A model generated the notes under the pieces. That model was given only the letters and a program-made list of their open reading frames with translations, did no database searches and was not told where the DNA came from. From positions 1-51,246 of the forward strand of contig CAKUTF010000017.1 in NCBI GenBank assembly GCA_934691725.1: a DNA stretch of 51,246 nucleotides, in the 5' to 3' direction. The position numbers were made by a program, and so were the translations under genes. Source of the stretch: an uncultured Fibrobacter sp. Its GTDB lineage: Bacteria; Fibrobacterota; Fibrobacteria; Fibrobacterales; Fibrobacteraceae. Position 1 is the first letter of the stretch. Each line of letters opens with the position of its first letter. Shown one piece after another: positions 8,649 to 17,331 of the stretch.

Positions 8649-11366
8649 CTACTTGAAAACGGCGATGTAGGTATTTCCCTGTTGCGGAACGATGACGCGT
8701 TCGGCGGAAATTTCACCGTCATTCCAGGAGACAAACGTACAACCCGCACCATTCTCGGCTTTGATTGTAACGGGAATTTCGGCAAAAAGGGGAAGCGTCG
8801 CGTTTCGGACGCTGATTCCATCCACCGAAACGCTGCCGCAACCGCTTGCCGCGACAGTGACTTCCTGGATTTCGCCTAGTCCAAAAAAATCCTTCATTTC
8901 GGAAACAACTTTTTCTGGACGTTCTTCCACAAATTCCCGAATCGTCGCCAGCGAATTTTCCATATAACCCGCGTTGTGATTCCAACGGTCCTGATCGCGA
9001 GGAATTTCCGCATTGATTTCTTGCATCATCAGATCGATTTTTCGAAGGACGGAATCCGGGCTGAACTTCGTTTTGACAAGCGTTGCAAAGCGATTGATGA
9101 ATCGATTTTTGAATCCCGGATTTTTCAGAAGGCTTCGGAAAAGGACCGTGTACTCGGCACCATTCGGGTAGCCGGAAGCCGTAGAATCCGTCACAAAGTG
9201 AAACATGTCGATGTCGGAGTATTGGGAATGGCCATTGGCAAATCCCCAGTCCAAGTCGTAGAGGAACCATTTCCATTTGGTGAGGGGCGAGGTCGAACGC
9301 CACTTTTTCAAGTTGTTTCCGGGCCAGTCCTGGTTCGCCACGAACATTTCCGTCTGCATATAGCTGATGAAATTGTCAATGTCCATCTGGTTCGCGACAT
9401 ATTCATAATTCTCGGAAACAGTCATATCATTACTTTGTATATAATTTTCTAGCGAAATGAAATCGGCAGAGGAACCCGCGGACGCTGAATTATCGCTTTT
9501 GAGAAGGTCGATGGAGTTTGCGTCAAATCCGTAATTCGTTTCAAAGTAGTTCTCGTTGGAGCGTTCCCGAATGCTGTGAATCCCAAAATATTCGCCGTTA
9601 TAGAATACGATTGCAAAGCGACCTTTCTGGTAATCGACACCGAGACCTTTCGTGATGCTCGAACCCAGACGATCGCGGATATAGTCCTGGTAAAAGTTTC
9701 CCCCGTTGTTTCGGAAAACGATGTCCTTGAAAGATTCAAGGTTCGGATAGTCCGGGAAAATCCGATAGTTTAGTTTGGAATTTCCATACTTCTTCCGGAA
9801 CTTGAGCGCAAAGGATTTCTTGGCGTTCGCCCGGCTGTAATTTCCGAAAATTTCGTAGCCGGCGGGGCTTTCGAACGCAGGCGTCGATGAACCCGGTTCA
9901 AAGAAAGCTATTTCGGCGGGAATCGTCTTGTCGAGCCAATAGTTTGCGCCGTAGTGCGGTTCGGCGGCATTTGCGTTCGGACCTTCTTCGTAAATTCCCG
10001 AATCCGGGCTAAAGAGCTGGTCCGGATCCGCCGTAATGAAGGCAGTCGCAATGCTTGGCTGCACTTCAAAAATATAGGTCCGGGTCGTCGTTTCGCTCGG
10101 AAGCGCGCCTTCGAGAAACGTGGCGACTCGCAGAACCGTCGTCGATGAAATCGCAAGAACCTCGGGGCATACAGGGCTCAGATCTGTCGGCGCTTTTCCG
10201 CCAAATTCGCAGCGAACAGTCCCCTCGGAATCGCTAGGCAGGGAAACCGAAAAAGGTTCGGCGTAAAATCCCGAAGCCGGTAGCGAGAACTTGTCCGTTG
10301 CCTGTCCCGCATACGCAAAGTTTTCGATTCCGAGCGGAGAGGGTTTTGCAAATCCCCAGCCGACAGCGGTCAGCGCGTAGGATTTGCCCGTGGGAACTTT
10401 TGGGTAGGCGATTGAATCCCGCAGCGTTCCCGCAGCATCGAACAGGAAAATTTCCCCGCCGGATCTAGGCAACTTGAAACTCGTGTGCGGAAAATGTCCC
10501 TGGTTTCTAGCGACGATTGACTTGAATGTAAACTGGACGGGCGTGTAATGATTGCTCACCGCCGCAAAGCGCATCCCGTAGATACGCTCTAAATCCGGGA
10601 AACTTTTCCCGGTTGGAATGTTCAGCGAATAGGTCGTCGCCGAATCTCCCGTCCCGGTAAGCGTTGTCGCCCATCCTTTCCAGTCATCGACATCGGACTG
10701 AGTCAATCGAATTTCCAAAGGTTCGTCCTTTGTCACATAGCCCGTGAGAAGCAGCTGGTTCGCGCTTCCCAAATCATGCGTGTCGTTTTTTGAACCGGTT
10801 CCGATGCCCACAAAAATGCAGGCGCCACTCCAACCGAGTTCCTCGTTTTTTCCAAGCTGCATCTGCCCCGAAACCATCCGGATTCCGTTTTCCGTCGAAA
10901 CATAGCGAGAAAATTCCCAAGGTTTTGCGAAGCTCGTTCCTGCAACAGGCGTACTTTGCGCATCGCTCCAACCCCATGCGCCTCCTCCGATCATCGATGT
11001 GGAATCGGAAGGCGCCTCATAATCGGAGCGATCCTTTTTGGAAAAAAAGACGATCAGGAAACTTTGCGGCGGAACGGTCACATCGCCGAAAGTCCATTTG
11101 ATTTCGCGAAGGGCATTAGACAGCGAATACCCGGCAAGATTCACCGCGGTATCCGCCGGATTGAAAAATTCGATCCAGTCGGAATGTTCTCCGTCTTCAT
11201 CCTCGAAATCCAGATTTTGTGGAACGACTTCGGTGAAGATGACGGGTGCCGAACGGACAAAGGGAGTCTCGGGATTTTCCGGTTCCGGCACGCTCGCCGG
11301 CTTCGGCGTATCGGTACACGCAAGAACTAACGCGCAAATTCCAATGGCTACGGCATAGAACTTCAT
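8649..11366 (-). CDS. CotH-kinase/lamin-tail-domain surface lipoprotein
   Basis: A 905-residue exported protein. A lipobox (LVLAC at residues 13-17) marks it as a lipoprotein. Visible modules in order: a lamin-tail (LTD) domain at about 40-130 (EVVPQNLDFEDEDGEHSDWI, with WIEFFNP); an undefined beta-rich region; a chitobiase/Fn3-like module at about 345-430; a CotH kinase-like domain at about 480-800 containing the YDLDWGF-type block; and a C-terminal InlB-repeat-like module (GCTFVSWNDGE). CotH proteins are atypical kinases in spore coats; in Gram-negative gut bacteria similar multidomain proteins are surface proteins of unknown role. Confidence 0.85.
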   Translation of the reverse strand: MKFYAVAIGICALVLACTDTPKPASVPEPENPETPFVRSAPVIFTEVVPQNLDFEDEDGEHSDWIEFFNPADTAVNLAGYSLSNALREIKWTFGDVTVPPQSFLIVFFSKKDRSDYEAPSDSTSMIGGGAWGWSDAQSTPVAGTSFAKPWEFSRYVSTENGIRMVSGQMQLGKNEELGWSGACIFVGIGTGSKNDTHDLGSANQLLLTGYVTKDEPLEIRLTQSDVDDWKGWATTLTGTGDSATTYSLNIPTGKSFPDLERIYGMRFAAVSNHYTPVQFTFKSIVARNQGHFPHTSFKLPRSGGEIFLFDAAGTLRDSIAYPKVPTGKSYALTAVGWGFAKPSPLGIENFAYAGQATDKFSLPASGFYAEPFSVSLPSDSEGTVRCEFGGKAPTDLSPVCPEVLAISSTTVLRVATFLEGALPSETTTRTYIFEVQPSIATAFITADPDQLFSPDSGIYEEGPNANAAEPHYGANYWLDKTIPAEIAFFEPGSSTPAFESPAGYEIFGNYSRANAKKSFALKFRKKYGNSKLNYRIFPDYPNLESFKDIVFRNNGGNFYQDYIRDRLGSSITKGLGVDYQKGRFAIVFYNGEYFGIHSIRERSNENYFETNYGFDANSIDLLKSDNSASAGSSADFISLENYIQSNDMTVSENYEYVANQMDIDNFISYMQTEMFVANQDWPGNNLKKWRSTSPLTKWKWFLYDLDWGFANGHSQYSDIDMFHFVTDSTASGYPNGAEYTVLFRSLLKNPGFKNRFINRFATLVKTKFSPDSVLRKIDLMMQEINAEIPRDQDRWNHNAGYMENSLATIREFVEERPEKVVSEMKDFFGLGEIQEVTVAASGCGSVSVDGISVRNATLPLFAEIPVTIKAENGAGCTFVSWNDGEISAERVIVPQQGNTYIAVFK

Positions 11367-11546
11367 GCTTCAAACATAAATTTTTAACCGAAGAAAAGAA
11401 CCGTTTTGCACAAGGCAAAAAACTTTCCGCTTCATCCGTTTTTAGGCGATGAAAACGCCTATTTCCTGTTATCTTTGCGTAAGCGAAAATGTTGTCAAAG
11501 CCGAATAAACGGCGAAGGTCGCTAAGTTCCCCGTATGAAATTTTGC

Positions 11547-12464
11547 CTAGAAAAAATCCACATTCAGCTTGATGCCGTTTTTCTTGACGTCTAGAACCAG
11601 ATTCTTGATGTTCGTCTGGATATTTTTCAAGGCAACGGAAACAGATCCGCCTTTTTGGAGAATGAGCGATGCGGAATTGTCATTCTTGTCAAGCTTTTCG
11701 AGAGCTTCCGAAACCTGGATGTCCAGCATTTGGGCGGTCGAGCGTAAACGCTTTAAACCTTCCATCGAAGTGGTGAACGCTTCTTCCGAGGCCTCGATGC
11801 CCCCGGAAATCTTTTGCCACTCTGCGTCCATCTTTTCCGCCGATGCCGAAAGTTCTTCGAAAAGTTTGTCCAATTCGTTTTTCAAATTTTCAAAGCTTGA
11901 TTCCGCACCGGAGGCGAGGTGTTTTCCTTTTTGGGCAACGCGCTTGATTTGCTTTCCCTCTTCGCCCGAATCCAATGCATCAAAAAATGTCCGCACCGAA
12001 TCTAGAACCGTTTTCAGAAGCCAAAGGGATTCGTCTAAATCTTCGCGTGCCGTTCCGAGACCTTTATCAAAAACCGTACCAAAAATCGTATCACCCGCCG
12101 AATAATTTTCAGAAGAAATTCCTAGAGCGATTTCGATTTCCCGGTTTCCCAAAAAACCCGCTGATGCAAAATGCAGTCTGGAATCTTTCGGAATGCGGAT
12201 TTCCGACGCGAGTTCGAATTTCACGTAGAGTGCGGAATCCGTCTTGTCGATATGGACAATTCTTCCCTTGGGAATTCCGCCGACCTTGACATTTTTCCCA
12301 TCGTCAACCGGACCGATTTCATCAAAGACCGCCACATAGCGAATCCGTTTATTATACGGACTGAGCGGATGGAAAAAATACCACAAAAGAAAAATGGTGA
12401 AACCGGAAAGCAGTAAAAACAACAGCATCCGCTTGTTGCCGTATCTCGAAAGCTTGCTATTCAT
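11547..12464 (-). CDS. MCE/MlaD-domain lipid-transport protein
   Basis: A 305-residue inner-membrane-anchored periplasmic protein with one N-terminal membrane segment (LLFLLLSGFTIFLLWYFF) and an MCE domain at about 45-125 (FDEIGPVDDGKNVKVGGIPK), as in MlaD/PqiB-type phospholipid carriers. The rest is a long helical region rich in heptads, typical for needle-like MCE proteins. ATG 12464 (MNSKLSRYG) is preceded by GGAG and overlaps the hprK stop by 8 bp; a further in-frame ATG at 12491 is less likely. No matching MlaE permease or MlaF ATPase is beside it. Confidence 0.85.
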   Translation of the reverse strand: MNSKLSRYGNKRMLLFLLLSGFTIFLLWYFFHPLSPYNKRIRYVAVFDEIGPVDDGKNVKVGGIPKGRIVHIDKTDSALYVKFELASEIRIPKDSRLHFASAGFLGNREIEIALGISSENYSAGDTIFGTVFDKGLGTAREDLDESLWLLKTVLDSVRTFFDALDSGEEGKQIKRVAQKGKHLASGAESSFENLKNELDKLFEELSASAEKMDAEWQKISGGIEASEEAFTTSMEGLKRLRSTAQMLDIQVSEALEKLDKNDNSASLILQKGGSVSVALKNIQTNIKNLVLDVKKNGIKLNVDFF

Positions 12465-13485
12465 AGTCGGCTCCGTCGAGAAGCCCGTCAAAGGCGTCGT
12501 TTTTGGAGATTCCTTTCGCCTTGTCCTGGATCGCCTGCATCAAAGACCTGTTAAATTCCTGCGCCGTATCGATTCCGTTTATCTTCATCAGCGTATTCAT
12601 CGCGATGACTTCGGAAATTACGGTGAGGCTTTTTCCCGGAGCGACAGGAATCAGCACCTTGGGAATTTTGATTCCAAGAATTTTTTCATAGGAATGCGAG
12701 AGCCCCGTTCGCTCATACGTGACACCCTGCGTCCAGGGTTCCAGTTCGACAACGACTTCGATTTTCTTCTTGCGGCGAACGGAAGAAATCCCAAACATCG
12801 CCCGTACATCGATGATTCCGATTCCCCGAATTTCCATGTGGTGCTTGATGAGCGCTTCGGAGCGCCCGACAAGCGTATTCCCAAGTCTTGTGATGCGAAC
12901 CGAATCGTCCGCGACAAGCCGATGCCCGCGTTCCACAAGGTCGAGAACGCATTCCGATTTTCCGACGTTGCTGTCGCCGACGTAAAGCATTCCCACGCCA
13001 TAGACATCGACGAGACTTGCGTGAACCGACGTGTACTTCGCAAAATACTGTTCCAGGAAACGTTGAACATCCTTGGCGAAGTCAAAGGTGGAAAGGTCCG
13101 TCGTCATCAAGGGAACGTTTTGCCCGGAACACATTTCAAGCAGTTCGGGATGCGGAGGCAAACGGTGCGTCACGATCCACAGCGGCGACCTATACTTCGA
13201 AAGGTCCGAAAAAACTTTTTGGCGACCAGCGGAATCGAGATGCTCTAAAAAATTCCACTCCGTCGTTCCGATCATTTGGATCTGGTCGGGATTGTAGCCG
13301 TTGGTAAACCCGGACATGGCGAGTCCCGGACGGTGAATGCCGATATGGGACAGTTCCGTTCCAAGCGAGGATTCCGGCGTGCGAAGCGTAAGTTTTAGCT
13401 TTTGTCGAAAATGCCTATAAAAATCAAGAACCGGGCACGTGGCTCGGCACTTGATATCCAAATTGTCAAAACAATGGTACGCCAA
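12457..13485 (-). CDS. hprK: HPr kinase/phosphorylase
   Basis: Bifunctional enzyme that phosphorylates and dephosphorylates HPr on serine. The Walker A loop GDSNVGKS is at residues 170-177, the catalytic histidine lies in SVHASLVDVYGVG (near 154), and VADD (191-194) and the family signature EIRGIGIIDV follow. At about 342 residues it is slightly long. The only upstream start is a TTG at 13485, 2 bp after the hpf stop, without a clear ribosome site, so expression may depend on coupling to hpf. The gene order rpoN-hpf-hprK fits a PTS-Ntr-type regulatory cluster. Confidence 0.93.
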   Translation of the reverse strand: MAYHCFDNLDIKCRATCPVLDFYRHFRQKLKLTLRTPESSLGTELSHIGIHRPGLAMSGFTNGYNPDQIQMIGTTEWNFLEHLDSAGRQKVFSDLSKYRSPLWIVTHRLPPHPELLEMCSGQNVPLMTTDLSTFDFAKDVQRFLEQYFAKYTSVHASLVDVYGVGMLYVGDSNVGKSECVLDLVERGHRLVADDSVRITRLGNTLVGRSEALIKHHMEIRGIGIIDVRAMFGISSVRRKKKIEVVVELEPWTQGVTYERTGLSHSYEKILGIKIPKVLIPVAPGKSLTVISEVIAMNTLMKINGIDTAQEFNRSLMQAIQDKAKGISKNDAFDGLLDGADYE

Positions 13486-13487
13486 CG

Positions 13488-13814
13488 TTAATTTTGCGCA
13501 GTGACGTTTGCAACCGATTCCGCCTGATGGGCCTTTTGCTTTTCGTTCGCTTTCTTGAGCTGAATTTTAGCGCGTTCCAAAGCGTTGTCGATGGCTTTTC
13601 CCATGTTTTCTTCATCGGCAGAAGCGACAATGACAGCTCCCTTGACGTTTAGGGAAATTTCACAGTGGCGGTTCAGGTCGCCGACCCTGTCGAGAACAAT
13701 GGAAGCCGCTGTAATGTTCGGGTAAAATTTGCCGAGCGCATCTACTTCTTCTTTTAAATGATCCTGAAGCGTATCAGAGATTGTGCAATGACGGGCAGAA
13801 ATTTGAACTTCCAT
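13488..13814 (-). CDS. hpf: ribosome hibernation promoting factor (short HPF/YfiA type)
   Basis: A 108-residue protein of the RaiA/HPF family, which binds the 30S subunit and silences ribosomes in stationary phase. It begins MEVQISARHCTISDTLQDHL and contains the family pattern of alternating strands and helices. ATG 13814 has a GGAAGG ribosome site; the frame extends further upstream but the extension is not HPF sequence. It lies immediately before hprK and after the Rpn gene. It lacks the C-terminal dimerisation domain of long HPFs. Confidence 0.93.
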   Translation of the reverse strand: MEVQISARHCTISDTLQDHLKEEVDALGKFYPNITAASIVLDRVGDLNRHCEISLNVKGAVIVASADEENMGKAIDNALERAKIQLKKANEKQKAHQAESVANVTAQN

Positions 13815-13961
13815 AACGAACCTTCCAGTTAAAGGGTTAGACAAGAATAAAAGGCTTTCGCCTTCTCCAAAGATATACATCTTTATTGTCCAAAAAAGAA
13901 CGGTTTTTAAAGAAAAATTTTTCTTTTCGACCGTCCCGCTTGGAATATGCGCTGAAACGTT

Positions 13962-14276
13962 CTAGAGCAGGTGTTGAATTTCCTTTTCGGATAGCCCGGA
14001 GTATTGAACAACCTTTTCTAGTGGCACCCCATCGGCAAGCATCGTCCGAGCGACTTGAAGTTTTCCTTCCCGAAGCCCTTTGCAGACACCTTTCTCGATA
14101 CCTTCTAGAATACCTTTTTGGATACCTTTTTGGATACCTTTTTCAATGCCTTCCTGGAATCCCGACCGGACGCCCTCGGCTTTCCATTCGTCCTTGTGGG
14201 CTTCAACATATTCCTTTTCAAGAACCTCGTATAGGCTAGGTTCACCATATACGTCGCGATGTGTTACGAAATCCAT
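13962..14276 (-). CDS. candidate nested RpnS-like C-terminal protein (internal start)
   Basis: An in-frame ATG at 14276 inside the Rpn gene is preceded by a perfect AAGGAGG Shine-Dalgarno with a 5-base spacer. Translation from it would give a 104-residue product containing only the C-terminal repeat tail, without the nuclease core. In E. coli, Rpn genes are known to produce such a small internal protein (RpnS) that neutralises the full-length toxin. This entry is a prediction from the start signal; the AAGGAGGAA also encodes Lys-Glu-Glu, so chance cannot be excluded. Confidence 0.6.
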   Translation of the reverse strand: MDFVTHRDVYGEPSLYEVLEKEYVEAHKDEWKAEGVRSGFQEGIEKGIQKGIQKGILEGIEKGVCKGLREGKLQVARTMLADGVPLEKVVQYSGLSEKEIQHLL

Positions 14277-14981
14277 AAATTCCTCCTTGTCTTCAGGGCG
14301 TTTAACCGCTGTTAAATATAGCATCGTTTTTCTGATCAGGGATGTTCTTTCCTTTTGGGGAATTTCAAAAAATATCCTGTGGGCGTCATCGCGCAAATCT
14401 TTTAACCCCGCCGGTTCAAAAGCGTATTTCATCATCAGAAGGGCAAATGCCGTTTCCGCATCGATGCTTTTTATCGCATTTTGGGAAAGCGTCTGTCCGA
14501 CATCGATGAATTCACAGATGAATGGCAGGCCTATCCGATGGTAATACTCCGGATAATCGGAAAACATCGGAGTTGCGGTCGGACGCCACGCCTCTTTTCC
14601 ATTGTACACGATGATGGCGACGGTCGGAATGTTGTCATGCCGAATAACCATCAACCCGTGCCAATACCGGATGAGCTGGCGAAAGACTTCTTCATCCCGA
14701 TAGGATTTGTGTTCCGCGATAATCCCGACAAGTAATTTTGCATTTTTCCCCGAGCCTTTCAGCTTTACGGTAAACGCAAGATCGGCAGAGCCTTTATCGT
14801 TTTCATCCACAAACGAATCCGATATATCGGAAAGCGTCGAGAGATCGACCGTTGCGATGAACTTGGCGAGACTTTCGTTTTGCAAGGCGGCCAGACGGAG
14901 CAAATCGGCGCAGCGTTCGGGCTTGTAGAAAACGGACCGGAAAAAACCGTCGTGCGGGTGACTGTTCGTTTTTCTTGCCAT
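13962..14981 (-). CDS. Rpn family recombination-promoting nuclease/putative transposase
   Basis: A 339-residue PD-(D/E)XK nuclease-family protein. The N-terminus (HDGFFRSVFYKPE) and the core with SADLAFTVKLKGSGKNAKLL followed by GIIAEHKSYRD (E-x-K) are typical of Rpn/Transposase_31 proteins. The C-terminal part from about residue 235 holds a G-hydrophobic-charged repeat (GIEKGIQKGIQKG), as in the helical tails of this family. It sits between rpoN and hpf, which are adjacent in many bacteria, so it is probably an insertion. Relatives in E. coli are reported as anti-phage toxins. An internal start inside the gene is listed separately. Confidence 0.9.
   Translation of the reverse strand: MARKTNSHPHDGFFRSVFYKPERCADLLRLAALQNESLAKFIATVDLSTLSDISDSFVDENDKGSADLAFTVKLKGSGKNAKLLVGIIAEHKSYRDEEVFRQLIRYWHGLMVIRHDNIPTVAIIVYNGKEAWRPTATPMFSDYPEYYHRIGLPFICEFIDVGQTLSQNAIKSIDAETAFALLMMKYAFEPAGLKDLRDDAHRIFFEIPQKERTSLIRKTMLYLTAVKRPEDKEEFMDFVTHRDVYGEPSLYEVLEKEYVEAHKDEWKAEGVRSGFQEGIEKGIQKGIQKGILEGIEKGVCKGLREGKLQVARTMLADGVPLEKVVQYSGLSEKEIQHLL
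14111..14146 (-). repeat. 12-bp tandem repeat inside the Rpn gene
   Basis: Three tandem 12-bp units (TACCTTTTTGGA on the plus strand, the last with two changes) encode the GIQK-type steps of the Rpn C-terminal tail. Copy-number change by slippage would lengthen or shorten the tail in units of four residues without breaking the frame. Confidence 0.85.
14282..14288 (-). promoter_or_regulatory. internal Shine-Dalgarno for nested Rpn product
   Basis: The minus strand reads AAGGAGG at 14288-14282, then AATTT, then ATG at 14276. This is a stronger ribosome site than that of most genes in the window. Confidence 0.65.
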
Positions 14982-15066
14982 AGGAATTTCCTTTGATTGA
15001 AAGTTCTACGGAGCTTAACGCTCCAAAAAGGAAATCGAAGAAAAACGGTGAATTTTTGAACTGTTT

Positions 15067-16584
15067 CTAAGCGAGGGATTTTCGGAGCCGCGCCGGGAGA
15101 ATCTTGAGTTCTTCGCGGTACTTGGCGACCGTTCGTCGCGCCACTTTCATGCCCTGCCGTTCTAACGCCTCGGATATCGCCTGGTCAGATAGCGGGGCAG
15201 AGCCATCTTCTCCGGAAACAAGATCCTTGATGGCGTCGAGAATCTTGGCGGAACCGATAGACGTCCCGTCGCCCTGGGCGACCCCCGAACTAAAAAACTG
15301 TTTGAGTTCATAGACGCCGTAAGGCGTATCCACATATTTGCCGTTCGTTGCCCGATTTACTGTGCTCGGGTCGCGATGGATTTCGTCGGCGATGTCCTGG
15401 AGTATCATCGGCTTCAGGTTTTCCGGGCCTTTGGCAAAAAAGTCGTGCTGCTTTTTGAGGATGGCGTTCATCACCAGTTCGATTGTACTGTGGCGGTTAT
15501 CGACGCTCTTGATGAAAGAATTGGCGGCGTTGAGCTTTTCACGGACGTATTCCTTGTCCTTCTTGCTCGCGGTCGGACTTTGCAAAAGCTTGCGGTAGGT
15601 CTCGTTGATGTGCAGGTGCGGAATGTGGTCGCGGTACATGACGACCTTGAACTCGCCGGGTTCCGTCTCGACGACTTCCATGTCGGGAACAACCGATTGG
15701 ACGGGCGCATTGTTGATCTGCGTTCCGGGATGCGGAGAAAGGCGGGAAAGCTCGTGCACGGCCTTCTGAACATCTTCCGTAGAGACGTCTAGAGCCTTGG
15801 CGATTGCCGCATACCGCAAATCCCTGAGCTCGTCATAATGGGTTTCAAGAATCTGGATGGCGAGCGGAGAAAAATCCGGGATCCGGTAAGCCTGAATAAG
15901 CAGGCATTCGCGAAGGTCCCGCGCCCCGATTCCCGGCGGCGTAAACGATTGGAGAACGTGGAACGCTTCCTGGACAGGATACGAAGCTTCTTCGAGCGGC
16001 TTCTTTTTTTGCAAGACGTCTTCCACTTCGAGGATATCGGGGTTCCGCTCAGCGGGACTCGTTTCCTGGGCGACAAGGCTTTTATCCGCCGGAGCGAGAA
16101 AGCCGTCGTCCCCGACGCAGCCGATGAGATATTCGACGATTTTAACGATTCGAGGCGGGCGTTTCCATTCGCGGAGCTGGTTCTTCAAAATATCCTGCAT
16201 GCTAAGACCGCGCGTCGGTTCGGGACGAAGTTCGTCGTCCGAATCGCGTCCGCCCAAATCCTTGTAAGGCGCTTCCGCATTCCGAAACCCGTCTTCCATG
16301 TACTTTTCCCAGTCAATCGAACTTTCCCCGCCGGGTTCCATCAGGTCGTGGCTATTGTCGTCTCCGTCGCGCCCGGAACTTTCCTTTGCAGGAGCGTCGA
16401 AGGATTCCAGGCGGCTGTCGGGAGCCTCGTCCGCTTCGAGAAGAGGATTTTCGGCAAGTTCTTCCGATATCGCCGTTTCCAGTTCAATCGAGTTCATCTG
16501 AAGCATCTTCACGGACTGCAACATCTGCGGAGAAAGGTTTTGTTCGAGCCGCACGCCCTGCTTGAGCTGTATTCCTAAATCCAT
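15067..16584 (-). CDS. rpoN: RNA polymerase sigma-54 factor
   Basis: A 505-residue sigma factor that recognises -24/-12 promoters and needs an enhancer-binding ATPase. The N-terminal glutamine/leucine-rich region I (QNLSPQMLQSVKMLQMNSIE) and the C-terminal RpoN box (ARRTVAKYRE, near residue 482) are both present. The length is normal. It follows lptB by 9 bp in the lptC-lptA-lptB-rpoN operon. A consensus sigma-54 promoter occurs elsewhere in this window, before the Hsp20 genes. Confidence 0.97.
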   Translation of the reverse strand: MDLGIQLKQGVRLEQNLSPQMLQSVKMLQMNSIELETAISEELAENPLLEADEAPDSRLESFDAPAKESSGRDGDDNSHDLMEPGGESSIDWEKYMEDGFRNAEAPYKDLGGRDSDDELRPEPTRGLSMQDILKNQLREWKRPPRIVKIVEYLIGCVGDDGFLAPADKSLVAQETSPAERNPDILEVEDVLQKKKPLEEASYPVQEAFHVLQSFTPPGIGARDLRECLLIQAYRIPDFSPLAIQILETHYDELRDLRYAAIAKALDVSTEDVQKAVHELSRLSPHPGTQINNAPVQSVVPDMEVVETEPGEFKVVMYRDHIPHLHINETYRKLLQSPTASKKDKEYVREKLNAANSFIKSVDNRHSTIELVMNAILKKQHDFFAKGPENLKPMILQDIADEIHRDPSTVNRATNGKYVDTPYGVYELKQFFSSGVAQGDGTSIGSAKILDAIKDLVSGEDGSAPLSDQAISEALERQGMKVARRTVAKYREELKILPARLRKSLA

Positions 16585-16593
16585 AAATTCTCC

Positions 16594-17331
16594 TTAATCC
16601 AACCGGAACGATTCTCCGAGATAGATGCGTTTCGCTTCTTCGTTGTTTGCCAGATAATCCGAAGATCCTTCGGTGAGGACCTGGCTCTTGTACATGATGT
16701 AGGCGCGATTCGTAATCGAAAGCGTTTCGCGGACATTGTGATCCGTAATCAAGACGCCCATCCCCTTGTCGCGCAAGGAAGAAATGACCGACTGGATGTC
16801 CGCAACGGCAATCGGGTCGATGCCCGCAAACGGCTCGTCGAGCAAAAGAAAGTCCGGACTTGCGGCAAGCGCACGCGCAATTTCGAGCCGCCGACGTTCA
16901 CCGCCCGAACAGCTCATCGCCTTCGTCTTTCGGATGTGCGTAATCTTGAACTCTTCGAGAAGCTCTTCGAGGCGTTCCTTGCGTTCCGCGCGTTTCAGCC
17001 CCTGCGTTTCGAGAATCGCCATGATGTTGTCCTGGACGCTCATCTTCCGGAAGATGGAAGCCTCTTGCGGCAAGTATCCCACGCCGAGGCGCGCTCTGCG
17101 GAACATCGGTTTTTCGGTCATCTCGATATCGTCTAGAAAGATGTGCCCGGAATCGGGGCGGACCATGCCGACAATCATGTAAAACGTGGTCGTCTTTCCT
17201 GCGCCGTTCGGACCGAGAAGTCCCACGACTTCTCCCTGCGAGACGCTGATGGACGCTTCGTTTACCACCTTGCGCCCGTTGTAGATCTTGGAAATTTTTT
17301 CGGTGCGGATTGTCCGGATCAGGTTCTTCAT
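16594..17331 (-). CDS. lptB: LPS export ABC transporter ATP-binding protein LptB
   Basis: ATPase that powers extraction of lipopolysaccharide from the inner membrane with LptFG and LptC. The 245-residue product has Walker A GPNGAGKT (40-47), the signature SGGERRRLEIARAL, Walker B FLLLDEPFAGID and the H-loop ITDHNVRET, which are characteristic of LptB. It overlaps the lptA-like gene by 4 bp at its start and is followed 9 bp later by rpoN. Confidence 0.97.
   Translation of the reverse strand: MKNLIRTIRTEKISKIYNGRKVVNEASISVSQGEVVGLLGPNGAGKTTTFYMIVGMVRPDSGHIFLDDIEMTEKPMFRRARLGVGYLPQEASIFRKMSVQDNIMAILETQGLKRAERKERLEELLEEFKITHIRKTKAMSCSGGERRRLEIARALAASPDFLLLDEPFAGIDPIAVADIQSVISSLRDKGMGVLITDHNVRETLSITNRAYIMYKSQVLTEGSSDYLANNEEAKRIYLGESFRLD

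Noticed and set aside
11444..11460. AGGCG/CGCCT hairpin as terminator between the CotH and MCE genes
   Set aside because: No T run on the relevant side; the stem is only five bases.
15010..15024. GGAGC-TTAAC-GCTCC hairpin as terminator for rpoN
   Set aside because: On the minus strand the stem is followed by GTAGAAC, not a T run. It may simply be part of the Rpn upstream region.
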